DNA of 35,838 nucleotides, taken from NCBI GenBank assembly GCA_903847385.1, contig CAINDO010000326.1, forward strand, positions 1 to 35,838, written 5' to 3'. A program made the position numbers and the translations under genes. Source of the DNA: an uncultured Myxococcales bacterium (GTDB taxonomy: Bacteria > Myxococcota_A > Bradymonadia > UBA7976 > UBA1532). Under the pieces are notes generated by a model. The model made no database searches. It saw only the letters and a program-made list of their open reading frames with translations, and was not told the DNA's origin. This document shows, in pieces, positions 7,411 to 20,103 of the stretch (its first letter is position 1; every line of letters starts with the position of its first letter).

Positions 7411-9170
7411 TCACTCCGTCAGGTGCACCCGGTCCATCGGCGGCGGCTCGACCGGTCCGTTCGCGCCGAGGTAGGCCGTGAGCGCATCGATGTCCAGCAA
7501 CCGGGGGGTCACGTCGACACCCTCGGTGAAGACGGCGTAGTCGTTGCCGCCGTTGGCCAGGAAGCTGTTCGTCGTGATCCGGTAGGTCGCGCCGGAGTCG
7601 ATGGGCACGCCGGCGACCTTGATCGAGTCGAAGGGGATCACCGGACCGGCGATCCCGCCCAGGGAGATTGAGTATTCGAACCCTGCGGAGACCAGGAGCG
7701 GCCGCGAGGTGCCGCCGAACTGCAGTCCGAGCAGGCGATGGATCTGCTCGCCGGTCAGCGTCATCGTCACGACGAGGTTGTTGAAGGGCTGCACGGCGAA
7801 GGCTTCGCCGAACCTCACCTGCCCATCTTCGGTCTCGTCGTCCTCGGCGGCGAAGGTGAGGTCCGTCCGAAGACCACCGGGGTTCATGAACGCGACGACG
7901 GACTCGTCGGCGGTCGCGGCGAGCTGTGCGTCCGCGACCACGGCGCCCAGGGTCGACTGGCCCGCGGCGTCCTCCGTCCGGGTGAGGTCGGCCGCGATGC
8001 GCCCGACGACGGCGTTCGCGACGGGCGCCGTGGAGACCTGGACGTCGGCCACCAGGGCCTCGATGTCCGGGTCCGGTGTCACCGCGTGGTCGACGAATCG
8101 GTTCCCCGCCGAGCGCGCGACGACGTCCCGCGTCACCGGGTCGAGCGCGAGGTCGATGACGGTGAAATAGGTGCCCCGTGCGCCGGCGCTGGAGACCAGC
8201 TTGCCGCTCAGCTCACAGATGTAGGTATTGTGCGTGTGTCCGCTGACGATCACGTCCACCGCCGGGTCGAACGCCGCGGCGAGCGCCGCCATGGGGCCGA
8301 CGAGCGCGTTGCACGCGTTCGGGTCACCCAACTGCGTGCCGCCCTGATGCAGCAGGACGATGATGGCCTCGACGCCCTGACCCCGCAGGACCGGGACGAG
8401 GTCGTTGACCGTCTGTGCCTCGTCGACGAAGTCGACCCGTGCGTCGATCGGGGTCGTGGTGCTCCGCGTGTCGCGGAGCGTGAGCCCGATGAAGGCCACC
8501 GGCACGCCCCCGAATTCGCGCACGACGTACGGCGTGAACAAGGGCGCGCCGCCGGCACGGTCGACCACGTTGGCGCCGAGGAACTCGAAGGCCGCGCCTG
8601 TGAACGGGGTGTCGCCGAAGCAGCCGAAGTCGGGGTGGCACCCGCCCGATTCCAGGCGCAGGAGCTCGTCGATGTCCTCGTCGAACTCGTGGTTGCCCAG
8701 CCGTTGAGGTCCAACCCCATCGCGTTCATGGCCACGATCGTGGGCTCGTCGTGGAACGCCGCCGAGAGCAGGGGACTCCCGCCGACCAGGTCGCCGGCGG
8801 AGACCGTGACCGAGTGGCTCGCGCCCGCGCGCTCCCGCTCGAGGTGAGCCGCGAGGTAGGCGGCGCCCCCCGCCTCCACCACCCCATCGGCGGTGGTGAT
8901 GGTCGTGGGGTCCAGTTGACCGTGGAAGTCATTGAACGCCAGCACCCGGACCTGAACGGGCTCGGGACCCGCGGCGGCGTCGGGGGCCGCGGCCGCGTCG
9001 GTGTCCACCGAAGAGTCGGGCGGCAAGCCTCCATCCGAGGGCTCGGTCTGGGGGCCATCCCCGGCCGCGTCGGTGATCGTCGCGTCGCGGTCGGGCGCTT
9101 CGTGCGTCGCGCCGCCCGAACACCCCGCGGCGCCGATCAGGACGACAGCCGTGAAAGAAATGGACCTCAT
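7411..9170 (-). pseudogene. 5'-nucleotidase/2',3'-cyclic phosphodiesterase-type lipoprotein, broken by one frameshift
   Basis: Exported UshA-family metallophosphatase. ATG 9170 has GGAGG about 5 bases upstream and gives MRSISFTAVVLIGAAGC, a lipoprotein signal, then an Asp/Ala/Pro linker. The metallophosphatase domain starts with NDFHG (D81, H83) and GDLVGG. At about 8697-8703 the frame breaks: the 5' part reads through to 8250 in a frame without homology, while the next frame resumes with GNHEFDED and continues through SGHTHNTY and the whole C-terminal nucleotidase domain (FAVQPFNN, TNSFLANGGNDY) to the stop at 7411-7413. The total length, 1760 bases, is one short of a multiple of three. Adding one C between AACGGC and TGGGC would restore a normal 586-residue protein. 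Everything else is intact, so a sequencing error or a very recent mutation are both possible. It lies 26 bases after a small gene on the same strand. Confidence 0.85.
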
Positions 9171-9196
9171 GAACCCTCCGCCTGGCCAGTCGTTCG

Positions 9197-9499
9197 TCAG
9201 ATGGCGTCGAGCAGTCGCTTCTCGACCACCCGCGCCGGATCGAGCGAGAAGGCCTCGACGATGCGGTTGAAGCGCGCCTCGGACAGGTAGGCCGTGCCAT
9301 AGAAGCCCAGGCGATGCCGGTCGATGTCGGCGTCGTAGGTGACCTTGCCGCGCAGGATCGCGTCGTAGGCCGGGCCGTGGCTCGGCAGCCCGATGCTCTC
9401 GAACCACTCGACGTGGTCGAACTGCGGCGTGTCCTGGAAGTGGACGAAGAGCTCACCGCTGCGGAACGCGAAGAGGCCTTGGCGAGGGGCGTCGCTCAT
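9197..9499 (-). CDS. Small conserved-looking protein of unknown function
   Basis: A 100-residue soluble protein starting at ATG 9499, with GGAG five bases upstream. Visible features are an aromatic N-terminal half (LFAFRSGELFVHFQDTPQF) and the segment GKVTYDADIDRHRLGFYGTA, ending with an amphipathic helix rich in Val/Arg/Asp. No signal peptide, membrane segment or metal motif is obvious. It lies just upstream of the phosphatase lipoprotein on the same strand with 26 bases between, so the two may be one transcript. Its ribosome-binding site falls inside a possible RNA hairpin (9505-9527). I do not recognise the family. The start and length are well supported by the ribosome-binding site and codon pattern. 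Confidence 0.7.
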   Translation of the reverse strand: MSDAPRQGLFAFRSGELFVHFQDTPQFDHVEWFESIGLPSHGPAYDAILRGKVTYDADIDRHRLGFYGTAYLSEARFNRIVEAFSLDPARVVEKRLLDAI

Positions 9500-9504
9500 G
9501 AATT

Positions 9505-9527
9505 CTCCGATGAGGGGAAAGTCGGAG
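9505..9527 (-). promoter_or_regulatory. Inverted repeat that could hide the ribosome-binding site of the 100-residue gene
   Basis: CTCCGA (9505-9510) and TCGGAG (9522-9527) are perfect inverted repeats with an 11-base spacer. On the minus-strand RNA the 3' arm, UCGGAG, contains the GGAG ribosome-binding site of the gene starting at 9499, so the stem would block ribosome access when folded. Because it also sits in the spacer to the divergent gene at 9554, the same dyad could instead be a DNA operator. Confidence 0.35.
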
Positions 9528-9553
9528 CGTCGACGCGGCGGTCGCCGGGGTCC

Positions 9554-10222
9554 ATGATAATCGACCACATGTTGCCAATCGACCACACCCTGAGCACCGA
9601 TCCCGACACCCGGGCCCGCATCGTCCGGGCCGCCGTGGAGGATCGGGCCGTGCACGCGGCGCTGTTGCCCGTGGTCGAGGCGGGTCTGCGCGACGCCGAC
9701 GCCGGGCGACGCGCCGTGGCGCTGCACCTGGCGCGTGCGCTGATGGCCCGGTCGCTGCTGACGCCCGTGCTGGACGCCTTCGACGCGGCCCCGGAGGCGT
9801 TCCTGGGCGTGCCGGACCCCGAGGCGCGCACGGGCGCCGGAACGCTCGCCCAGGCCGTGTTCGCCTTCGTCCGCGAGGCCCGTCCCCGCGGCCACGCGCG
9901 GGCCGAGGCGTTCCTGCGGCAGGCGTTGTCCTGGCCGGAGCTGCGGGTGGAGGCCTTCTACGCCATCGGCATGGACGACGGTGCGGTGCTGCGCCCCCAT
10001 CTCGTGGCGCTGCTCGGGGAACGGCCGGATCTGGCCGCGGCCCTGGGCACGCAGTACGCGCTGCTCCACAAGGACGAGGCGCTGGCCGCGTGCGAGGTCC
10101 TGTCGGCCGCCCCCGAGGCGCCCCGCCGGGCGTTCTGGGCGGCGCTCTCGCGGCACCTGGACCGCGTGCACGCCATCAAGCTGAAGGTCGCCTGCCGGCG
10201 CGCGCTGTTCGGCGGTCCCTGA
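9554..10222 (+). CDS. Helical repeat-like protein of unknown function
   Basis: A 222-residue protein starting at ATG 9554 (MIIDHMLPIDHTL); an ATG at 9569 is the alternative, with no better ribosome-binding site. It is almost entirely Ala/Leu/Arg-rich helix, with segments such as RRAVALHLARALMARSLL and HLVALLGERPDLAAAL that resemble HEAT/armadillo-type helical pairs. There is no signal peptide or membrane segment. It is divergent from the 100-residue gene, with a 54-base spacer. Its stop overlaps the first copy of the CCCTGACA motif that precedes the sigma-54 promoter. I cannot assign a function; the reading frame is convincing by length and lack of a better competing frame. Confidence 0.65.
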   Translation: MIIDHMLPIDHTLSTDPDTRARIVRAAVEDRAVHAALLPVVEAGLRDADAGRRAVALHLARALMARSLLTPVLDAFDAAPEAFLGVPDPEARTGAGTLAQAVFAFVREARPRGHARAEAFLRQALSWPELRVEAFYAIGMDDGAVLRPHLVALLGERPDLAAALGTQYALLHKDEALAACEVLSAAPEAPRRAFWAALSRHLDRVHAIKLKVACRRALFGGP

Positions 10223-10259
10223 CACATCGAGGCCCGCCCTGACAACGATGTCAGGGTGG
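10217..10259. promoter_or_regulatory. CCCTGACA direct repeat and dyad, possible operator or terminator
   Basis: CCCTGACA occurs at 10217-10224 and again exactly 20 bases later at 10237-10244. The second copy forms a perfect inverted repeat with TGTCAGGG (10249-10256) around a 4-base loop; the stem extends to 11 pairs (10234-10259) with one G-T. The dyad abuts and overlaps the -24 element of the sigma-54 promoter. Repeats two helical turns apart suggest a protein-binding site. It may also act as a hairpin terminator for the upstream gene, though no T-run follows. Confidence 0.5.
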
Positions 10260-10272
10260 CACGACCCATGCA
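10257..10272 (+). promoter_or_regulatory. Sigma-54 (RpoN) promoter
   Basis: TGGCACGACCCATGCA matches the sigma-54 consensus TGGCACG-N4-TTGCW with one mismatch. The invariant GG (10258-10259) and GC (10270-10271) are separated by exactly 10 bases. Transcription would start near 10284, leaving a leader of about 70 bases before the outer-membrane barrel gene at 10352. Such promoters require an enhancer-binding AAA+ activator, none of which is encoded in this window. Confidence 0.65.
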
Positions 10273-10351
10273 GAGGTCCCGGTCAGGCGCAACACAGCGC
10301 AAGGCCACGAAACTCGAAGACTTTCGCCCAGAGAGGCGATGGGAGGATCTC

Positions 10352-11596
10352 ATGCAGGTTCACGCCACACGTGTATTCGGCTGCAGCAGCCTGGCTGCCT
10401 TTCTGCTCATGCTCGCTGGCCGCGCCGGCGCGGCCCAGACGCAGGTCTGTGTCGACGTGCAGCTCAAGTCGTGGAAGTCGCTCGGGCAGGAGCCGCCGGC
10501 GACGGTCTCGGCGCCGGCTCCGGCCCCGGTTCCGGCCCCGGTCTCGGCCCCCGCGTCCACGCCGGCGGTGTCCGCGGACCCGGCCGTCGCGCAGGCCCCG
10601 CCGCCCGCGCCCGTGCTGCCACCAGAGCCGGCGACGCTGCCCCCGGCCGCGAAGGCCGACAAGACCGACAAGGCCGAGCGCGCCGCGAAGGCGGACCCCT
10701 TCGCGGTCCAGCCCGAGCGCTACCTGAAACGCATGGTCGAGTACGAGGTCACGCACCTGGAGGGCTTCGAGGCCGTGTCGCGCGGCTGCAGCCAGACGGT
10801 GACCGTGGAGATGTATCCCTTGCCCGATGGCTGGACGGTCTTTGCGCGTTACACGGGCACCGCCCGCGAGGAGAAGGTCGACCGCGTGCAGGCCGACGAG
10901 CTCGGGGCGCTCGCCCAGCGCCTCACGGACGCGCTGGTCAACGACAAGTCGATCTCCGAGACCATCAATCGCCAGAACGTGCTGCGCGCCGACAGTGAGG
11001 CGCGCATGCGCATGGTGGATGGCCGCGGCTACTTCACCTTCGGCATGGGGACCATGTTGCGCGTCGCCTCGCTCCCCACGGCCGGCGCCTCGAACGAGCC
11101 CGTCAGCGAGGAGTGGCGCCTGCTGACGCCCCTGGAACTGCAGCTCGGCTTCCGCGGCAAGTACCAGGCCTGGGGCCTGGAGGTCTTCATGCGCGGCATG
11201 CTCGGCCTGAACGAGCGGGCCACGCGCCGCAACGATCTGGGCGGCCACGCCGATTACTCCAAGGGCATGCAGCTCGGCCTGCACTTCCTGCGCTACCTGA
11301 CGCCCGATGGCATGAACAGCACCTACGTGGGCGGCGGCGCGAACTTCGAGCTCTCGAGCTACAAGCTCATCAAACCCGCAGCGAACCGCTACGGCGAGGA
11401 CCGTGAGAGTCTGTTGACCGGCGGTCTGAACGCCGATCTGTTGTTCGGTTACGAGTTCATGCGGGCCAGCGCCGTGCACTTCTACAGCCAGATCGACGTG
11501 CAGCTGCCCACCTATGCCATCGACACCGAGAACGACGCGGGCGGCATCGAGACCTACGCCCCCGGCGCGGTGCTTCAGATCGGCATCGTGTTCTGA
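10352..11596 (+). CDS. Outer-membrane beta-barrel protein with Pro/Ala linker (first of a paralogous pair)
   Basis: ATG 10352 has an excellent ribosome-binding site (GGGAGG, spacing 5) and gives a 414-residue protein. A signal peptide covers about residues 1-27 (hydrophobic core SSLAAFLLMLAG, cleavage near AGA-AQ). Then come a Pro/Ala-rich spacer (about 45-100), a mixed domain with a conserved Cys followed by TVTVEMYPLPDGWTVFARY (about 130-210), and a C-terminal half of alternating hydrophobic strands ending in VLQIGIVF; a terminal Phe is the outer-membrane barrel signature. The first domain resembles that of the next gene, so the two are paralogs. The stop TGA overlaps the next ATG by one base. 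It is probably driven by the sigma-54 promoter at 10257. The function of the barrel is unknown. Confidence 0.82.
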   Translation: MQVHATRVFGCSSLAAFLLMLAGRAGAAQTQVCVDVQLKSWKSLGQEPPATVSAPAPAPVPAPVSAPASTPAVSADPAVAQAPPPAPVLPPEPATLPPAAKADKTDKAERAAKADPFAVQPERYLKRMVEYEVTHLEGFEAVSRGCSQTVTVEMYPLPDGWTVFARYTGTAREEKVDRVQADELGALAQRLTDALVNDKSISETINRQNVLRADSEARMRMVDGRGYFTFGMGTMLRVASLPTAGASNEPVSEEWRLLTPLELQLGFRGKYQAWGLEVFMRGMLGLNERATRRNDLGGHADYSKGMQLGLHFLRYLTPDGMNSTYVGGGANFELSSYKLIKPAANRYGEDRESLLTGGLNADLLFGYEFMRASAVHFYSQIDVQLPTYAIDTENDAGGIETYAPGAVLQIGIVF

Positions 11597-12576
11597 TGGA
11601 CACCGCGTCGCGATGGGTCGGACTCGCCGGGGCCGCGCTGCTGCCGCTCCTGCTCCTGTGCGGGGCGGGCGTGGCGCGGGCGCAGGCGCCGTCGCCGACC
11701 TGCGTCGAGGTCGTCACCGCGCGCGGCGACGCAGCCGGTCTCCTGCGGCTCGTGCGCGACGAGGTCGACCGCCACCCCAGTCATCACGCCGTGGACCCGC
11801 TGCCGGGCGCGGCCCCGGGCAGCGAAGACGAAGGCTGCCCGACACACCTGCGCGTGGAGATCATCGAGGTGACCGAGGGCCGTTTTCTCACGGCCCGGGT
11901 GAACGAGGCGGTCCCGCACCGCGAGCGCATCGAGGGCAAGGACGCCGCGGCCCTGACCTCGGCCCTGAGCCGTGCGCTGACCATCGTGCTCCACAACGAT
12001 CCGGTCACGCTCCGCGGGCCGATGACCGAGAACTGGCTGGCGCAGAATGGCGGCGCCCTGCGGCGTCGTGGCCAGAATCTGTTCGGCGCGGAGCTGACCC
12101 AGACCAGCGCCTGGGTCGATGGCGGCGTGGACACGCTGCCCGGCCTCGCGATCGTCGCCCGTCGCGAGATCGAGGACTGGCACCTGGCGGTCCACCTGAG
12201 CGGCGCGTGGGCGCCGGCCTCGACCTCGGACGCGAGCGCCCATCTGTCGATGGTCGCGGGCGGCGGCGTGGACGTGGCGCACTTCTTCGACGCGCTGTCC
12301 GATACGTCGTTCTTCGTGGGCGGCGGCCTGGGGCTGATCGTGCAGCGGTTCGAGGGCCCGGCGACCTACCTGGAGTCCGGCGCGCGGGGCACGGCCAACA
12401 AGCTGCTGCTCGAGGTCAGCGGCCGGGCCGGCGTGGAGATGTTCCGCACGGCGGACACGCGGGTGAGTTTCTTCGCCCACCTGAGCCTGCCGACGTTCCC
12501 CAGCCGCGACCGCGACCAGGGGGTCATCGACGCCTGGGTGCCCGCGGGCGGTCTGGGGGTCGGGGCGGCGTTCTAG
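11596..12576 (+). CDS. Outer-membrane beta-barrel protein (second of the paralogous pair)
   Basis: A 326-residue protein whose ATG overlaps the last base of the preceding stop, so it is translationally coupled to it. The signal peptide is about residues 1-29 (core LAGAALLPLLLLCGAGVA, cleavage near ARA-QA). A periplasmic-type domain follows, with a conserved Cys and THLRVEIIEVTEGRFLTARV, then AALTSALSRALTIVLHND; this lines up with VTVEMYPLPDGWTVFARY and GALAQRLTDALVNDKS in the upstream protein. The rest is strand-rich with Gly clusters (GGGVDVAHFF, VGGGLGLIVQRF) and ends in GVGAAF, again a terminal Phe. It lacks the long Pro/Ala spacer of its partner. Its stop codon region (CTAG) is shared with the convergent small membrane gene. 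Confidence 0.8.
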   Translation: MDTASRWVGLAGAALLPLLLLCGAGVARAQAPSPTCVEVVTARGDAAGLLRLVRDEVDRHPSHHAVDPLPGAAPGSEDEGCPTHLRVEIIEVTEGRFLTARVNEAVPHRERIEGKDAAALTSALSRALTIVLHNDPVTLRGPMTENWLAQNGGALRRRGQNLFGAELTQTSAWVDGGVDTLPGLAIVARREIEDWHLAVHLSGAWAPASTSDASAHLSMVAGGGVDVAHFFDALSDTSFFVGGGLGLIVQRFEGPATYLESGARGTANKLLLEVSGRAGVEMFRTADTRVSFFAHLSLPTFPSRDRDQGVIDAWVPAGGLGVGAAF

Positions 12577-12752
12577 CGCTTCAGCCAGCCCGGCGGGAAC
12601 ATGGGGAAGAACTGCCCGATGAACGCCCCGCTGGCGATGAGCCCGATGGCCTCCCACTTGGAGAGCTCGGGACCGAACACCCAGTAGTATGCGCTGAACA
12701 CGCCCCAGAGGAGCGCGACGTTGATCAGCAGGGCGACGGCGGGGGCGCGCAT
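12573..12752 (-). CDS. Small inner-membrane protein, 59 residues
   Basis: A short gene that is easily missed. ATG 12752-12750 opens a frame to TAG at 12575-12573: it starts MRAPAVALLINVALLWGVF, continues SAYYWVFGPELSKWEAIGL and IASGAFIGQFFPMFPPGW and ends LKR. Two hydrophobic helices (about residues 5-26 and 34-52) are joined by a short polar loop, so a two-pass membrane hairpin is likely. It begins four bases after the stop of the aminotransferase gene and is very probably in its operon. Its stop overlaps that of the convergent barrel gene through a shared CTAG. The name of the family is not known to me. The membrane pattern, good start and operon spacing argue that it is real. Confidence 0.7.
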   Translation of the reverse strand: MRAPAVALLINVALLWGVFSAYYWVFGPELSKWEAIGLIASGAFIGQFFPMFPPGWLKR

Positions 12753-12756
12753 CGAC

Positions 12757-14043
12757 TCAGGTGCCCGCCGTGGCCTTGATGACCGCGGCGAGGCGGTCGA
12801 GGCCGGCGACCACGGCGGACTCCTCGGGGCCGAAGCTGAAGCGCACGTGGGTGCCGAAACGGCTGATGCCGCGCTGGGCGCGCCGACGGCCGGGGTTCAC
12901 GTCGAAGAACTCGCCGGGCACGCAGATGACCTTCTCCTCGAGCATCCGCCGGAACAGACCCATGCCGGTGTTCAGCGGCGGGGGCAGGTCGCGGACGTCG
13001 CCCCAGACGTAGAACGTGCCCTCGGGCTCGCGGTCCACGTGCACCCCCATGGCGTTCAGGCGGCGCAGGGCGATGTCGCGCTTGCGGCGGAACACCTGGC
13101 GCAGCGCCCGCGTCTCGGCGAGCACACCCTCGTCGTCGAGCAGGCCGATGGCCGCGCGCTGCAGGGGCCGGCTGCCGCCGCCGTCCAGGAAGCTGCCCGC
13201 GCTGGCGATCGTGTTGATGGCGCTCTTGGGGCCGAGCGTCCAGGCCGTGCGCCAGCCCGGGTAGCGCCAGTTCTTGGTCAGGCCGTCGAACAGAATCACC
13301 GGGTCGCTGTCGACGTCCTCGACGTACCGCGCCGCGCTGACCATCGGCGGGCCGTCGAAGGCCGCGTCGTTCCAGACGTAGTGGCTGTAGAACTCGTCGA
13401 TGAGCAGCGTGCAGTCCAGCCGCCGCGCCACGGAGGTCCAGCCGTTGAGCTCGTCCCCGAAGATGACCTTGCCCGTGGGGTTGCACGGGTTGGACAGCAG
13501 GATCGCCGACAGACCGCGGCCGGCGATCTCGCGCTCGAGCTCGCGCAGCGAGAAGTCGTAGCCGCGGTAGGGGTCGAGCAGGATGGGGATCGGCGAGAAG
13601 AGCCGGAACACACTGAGCAGCTCTTCGTAGGCCGTGTAGTCCGGCAGGAAGTGGCCCAGGTTGATCTCACCGAGGGCCGCTGCGGTGCGGGCGAGCGCGA
13701 CGCGACCGCCCCCGGAGATGCACACGTTCTCGGCGCTGTACTGCGAGGGCATGCCGCGGCGGTACAGGCGGTTGTAGTGGCCCGCGACGGCCTCGCGCAG
13801 CTCCCAGATCCCGGGCACCGGCGCGTACTCCAGGTCTGCCGGGTCGATGGCCACGGAGTCGAGTCGGGCGGGGGCGCCGGGCAGGGCGCCGGCCTCGGGC
13901 TGGCCCTGGCCGAGGTTGGCCCAGTCGGTGTTGCCGGGGGTGTAGCCGTGTCGCGCGGCCTCGGTCATCACGAAGATGACGCCGGTGCGCGGAACGTTGC
14001 GAAAGGCCGAGGAGGTCGCGGGTGTTTCGGGGGGGGTCTGCAT
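12757..14043 (-). CDS. PLP-dependent class I/II aminotransferase
   Basis: A fold-type I aminotransferase of 428 residues. Visible motifs are GQGQPE near residue 45, the NPCNPTGKV loop near residue 185, DEFYSHY near residue 220, the Schiff-base lysine K257 in GLTKNWRYPG, and the phosphate-binding Arg region RFSFG near the C-terminus. The overall pattern resembles the aspartate/alanine aminotransferase-like branch, but the substrate cannot be fixed from sequence. ATG 14043 starts 14 bases after the stop of maf, and the small membrane gene starts four bases after its end, so all three look like one operon. There is no strong ribosome-binding site before the start, which fits translation carried over from maf. 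The same frame stays open far upstream, but that is antisense noise. Confidence 0.9.
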   Translation of the reverse strand: MQTPPETPATSSAFRNVPRTGVIFVMTEAARHGYTPGNTDWANLGQGQPEAGALPGAPARLDSVAIDPADLEYAPVPGIWELREAVAGHYNRLYRRGMPSQYSAENVCISGGGRVALARTAAALGEINLGHFLPDYTAYEELLSVFRLFSPIPILLDPYRGYDFSLRELEREIAGRGLSAILLSNPCNPTGKVIFGDELNGWTSVARRLDCTLLIDEFYSHYVWNDAAFDGPPMVSAARYVEDVDSDPVILFDGLTKNWRYPGWRTAWTLGPKSAINTIASAGSFLDGGGSRPLQRAAIGLLDDEGVLAETRALRQVFRRKRDIALRRLNAMGVHVDREPEGTFYVWGDVRDLPPPLNTGMGLFRRMLEEKVICVPGEFFDVNPGRRRAQRGISRFGTHVRFSFGPEESAVVAGLDRLAAVIKATAGT

Positions 14044-14057
14044 GGCGGCGGAGGCTA

Positions 14058-14651
14058 TCAGGGCGACCCGAGCGGGTCCACGCCGAATCGCCCCAGCAGC
14101 TCGACGACGGCCACCAGCGGCAGCCCGACGATGGCCGAGTCGTCCTGCCCGCGCACGTCCGCGAACAGACTCACACCCAGACCCTCGTAGGTGTAACCGC
14201 CGGCGGAGCCGATGGGTCGGTCGGCCTCGACGTAGCGCCGGATCTGGGCGGCGGAGAGCAGCCGCATGGTCAGCCGAACCGACACGCAGGTCACCTCGGC
14301 GCGTCCGGTGACCGAGTCGACGACGGCAACCGCCGAGTGGAGGGTGTGTTCGCGCCCGGAGAGCTGCGCGAGCTGGCGTTCGCACTCTTCGGGGGACTCG
14401 GCCTTGCGCAGGATCTCGCCGTCGATCTCGGGCACCTGGTCGGCGCCGATGAGCAGCGCGCCCGCCTCGGCGTACCGCTCGGTCAGGCTGCGCGCCTTGC
14501 CGAGCGCGTAGGCCGCGGCGAGGTCCGCCGGGGGCAGGTGCTCGAGGCCGTGTTCGTCGAAATCGGGCCGGGTCGCCTCGAAAGGGAGACGGAGGCGCCG
14601 CAGGAGGGCCGCGCGATGGGCGGCCGTGGAGCAGAGGACGATGGGGGTCAT
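14058..14651 (-). CDS. maf: Maf/YceF-type nucleoside triphosphate pyrophosphatase
   Basis: Maf family house-cleaning enzyme that hydrolyses non-canonical or methylated nucleoside triphosphates to the monophosphate. The protein is 197 residues, normal length. It most resembles the E. coli YceF branch, which acts on 7-methyl-GTP: the catalytic Asp is D71 in IGADQV, followed by a KAESPEE segment and the GSAGGYTYEGLG loop with the LFADVRGQDDSAIVGLP C-terminal block. The N-terminal nucleotide-binding motif, LASxSPRR in most members, reads LCSTAAHRAALL here, so the usual Ser-Pro-Arg is changed. ATG 14651 lies just inside a divergent region with the giant lipoprotein gene (88 bases). The aminotransferase follows 14 bases later, so this is the first gene of that operon. 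Confidence 0.88.
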   Translation of the reverse strand: MTPIVLCSTAAHRAALLRRLRLPFEATRPDFDEHGLEHLPPADLAAAYALGKARSLTERYAEAGALLIGADQVPEIDGEILRKAESPEECERQLAQLSGREHTLHSAVAVVDSVTGRAEVTCVSVRLTMRLLSAAQIRRYVEADRPIGSAGGYTYEGLGVSLFADVRGQDDSAIVGLPLVAVVELLGRFGVDPLGSP

Positions 14652-14739
14652 GGGGCGAGTATCGTCCAGGCCCGCCGTGGCGGGTAGCCCCGCGACGCGC
14701 GGGCCGGTTACACTGGCGCTTCACGTTTGCGGAGTCGCC

Positions 14740-19983
<5,244 letters not shown>

Positions 19984-20103
19984 CCCCCGTCGCAGGGCGC
20001 CACGGCCCATGCGGATCCTGTGGTGCTCGTCGGCGTTCTCTGCCACGATGGCGTGGGAAAACGCCGTCGGTGGGGACCGCCGGCACCATCGCGGAGGGTT
20101 CGA

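Noticed and set aside
14714..14731. Sigma-54-like sequence TGGCGCTTCACGTTTGC upstream of the giant lipoprotein
   Set aside because: The GG and GC are separated by 12 bases instead of 10, which sigma-54 does not tolerate. A TACACT at 14709-14714 could be a -10 element but has no matching -35.
20040..20100. Possible riboswitch-like hairpins (GGCGT-gggaaa-ACGCC and others) before the giant MYXO-CTERM gene
   Set aside because: The stems are only four or five pairs and do not match the conserved core of any riboswitch class I know.
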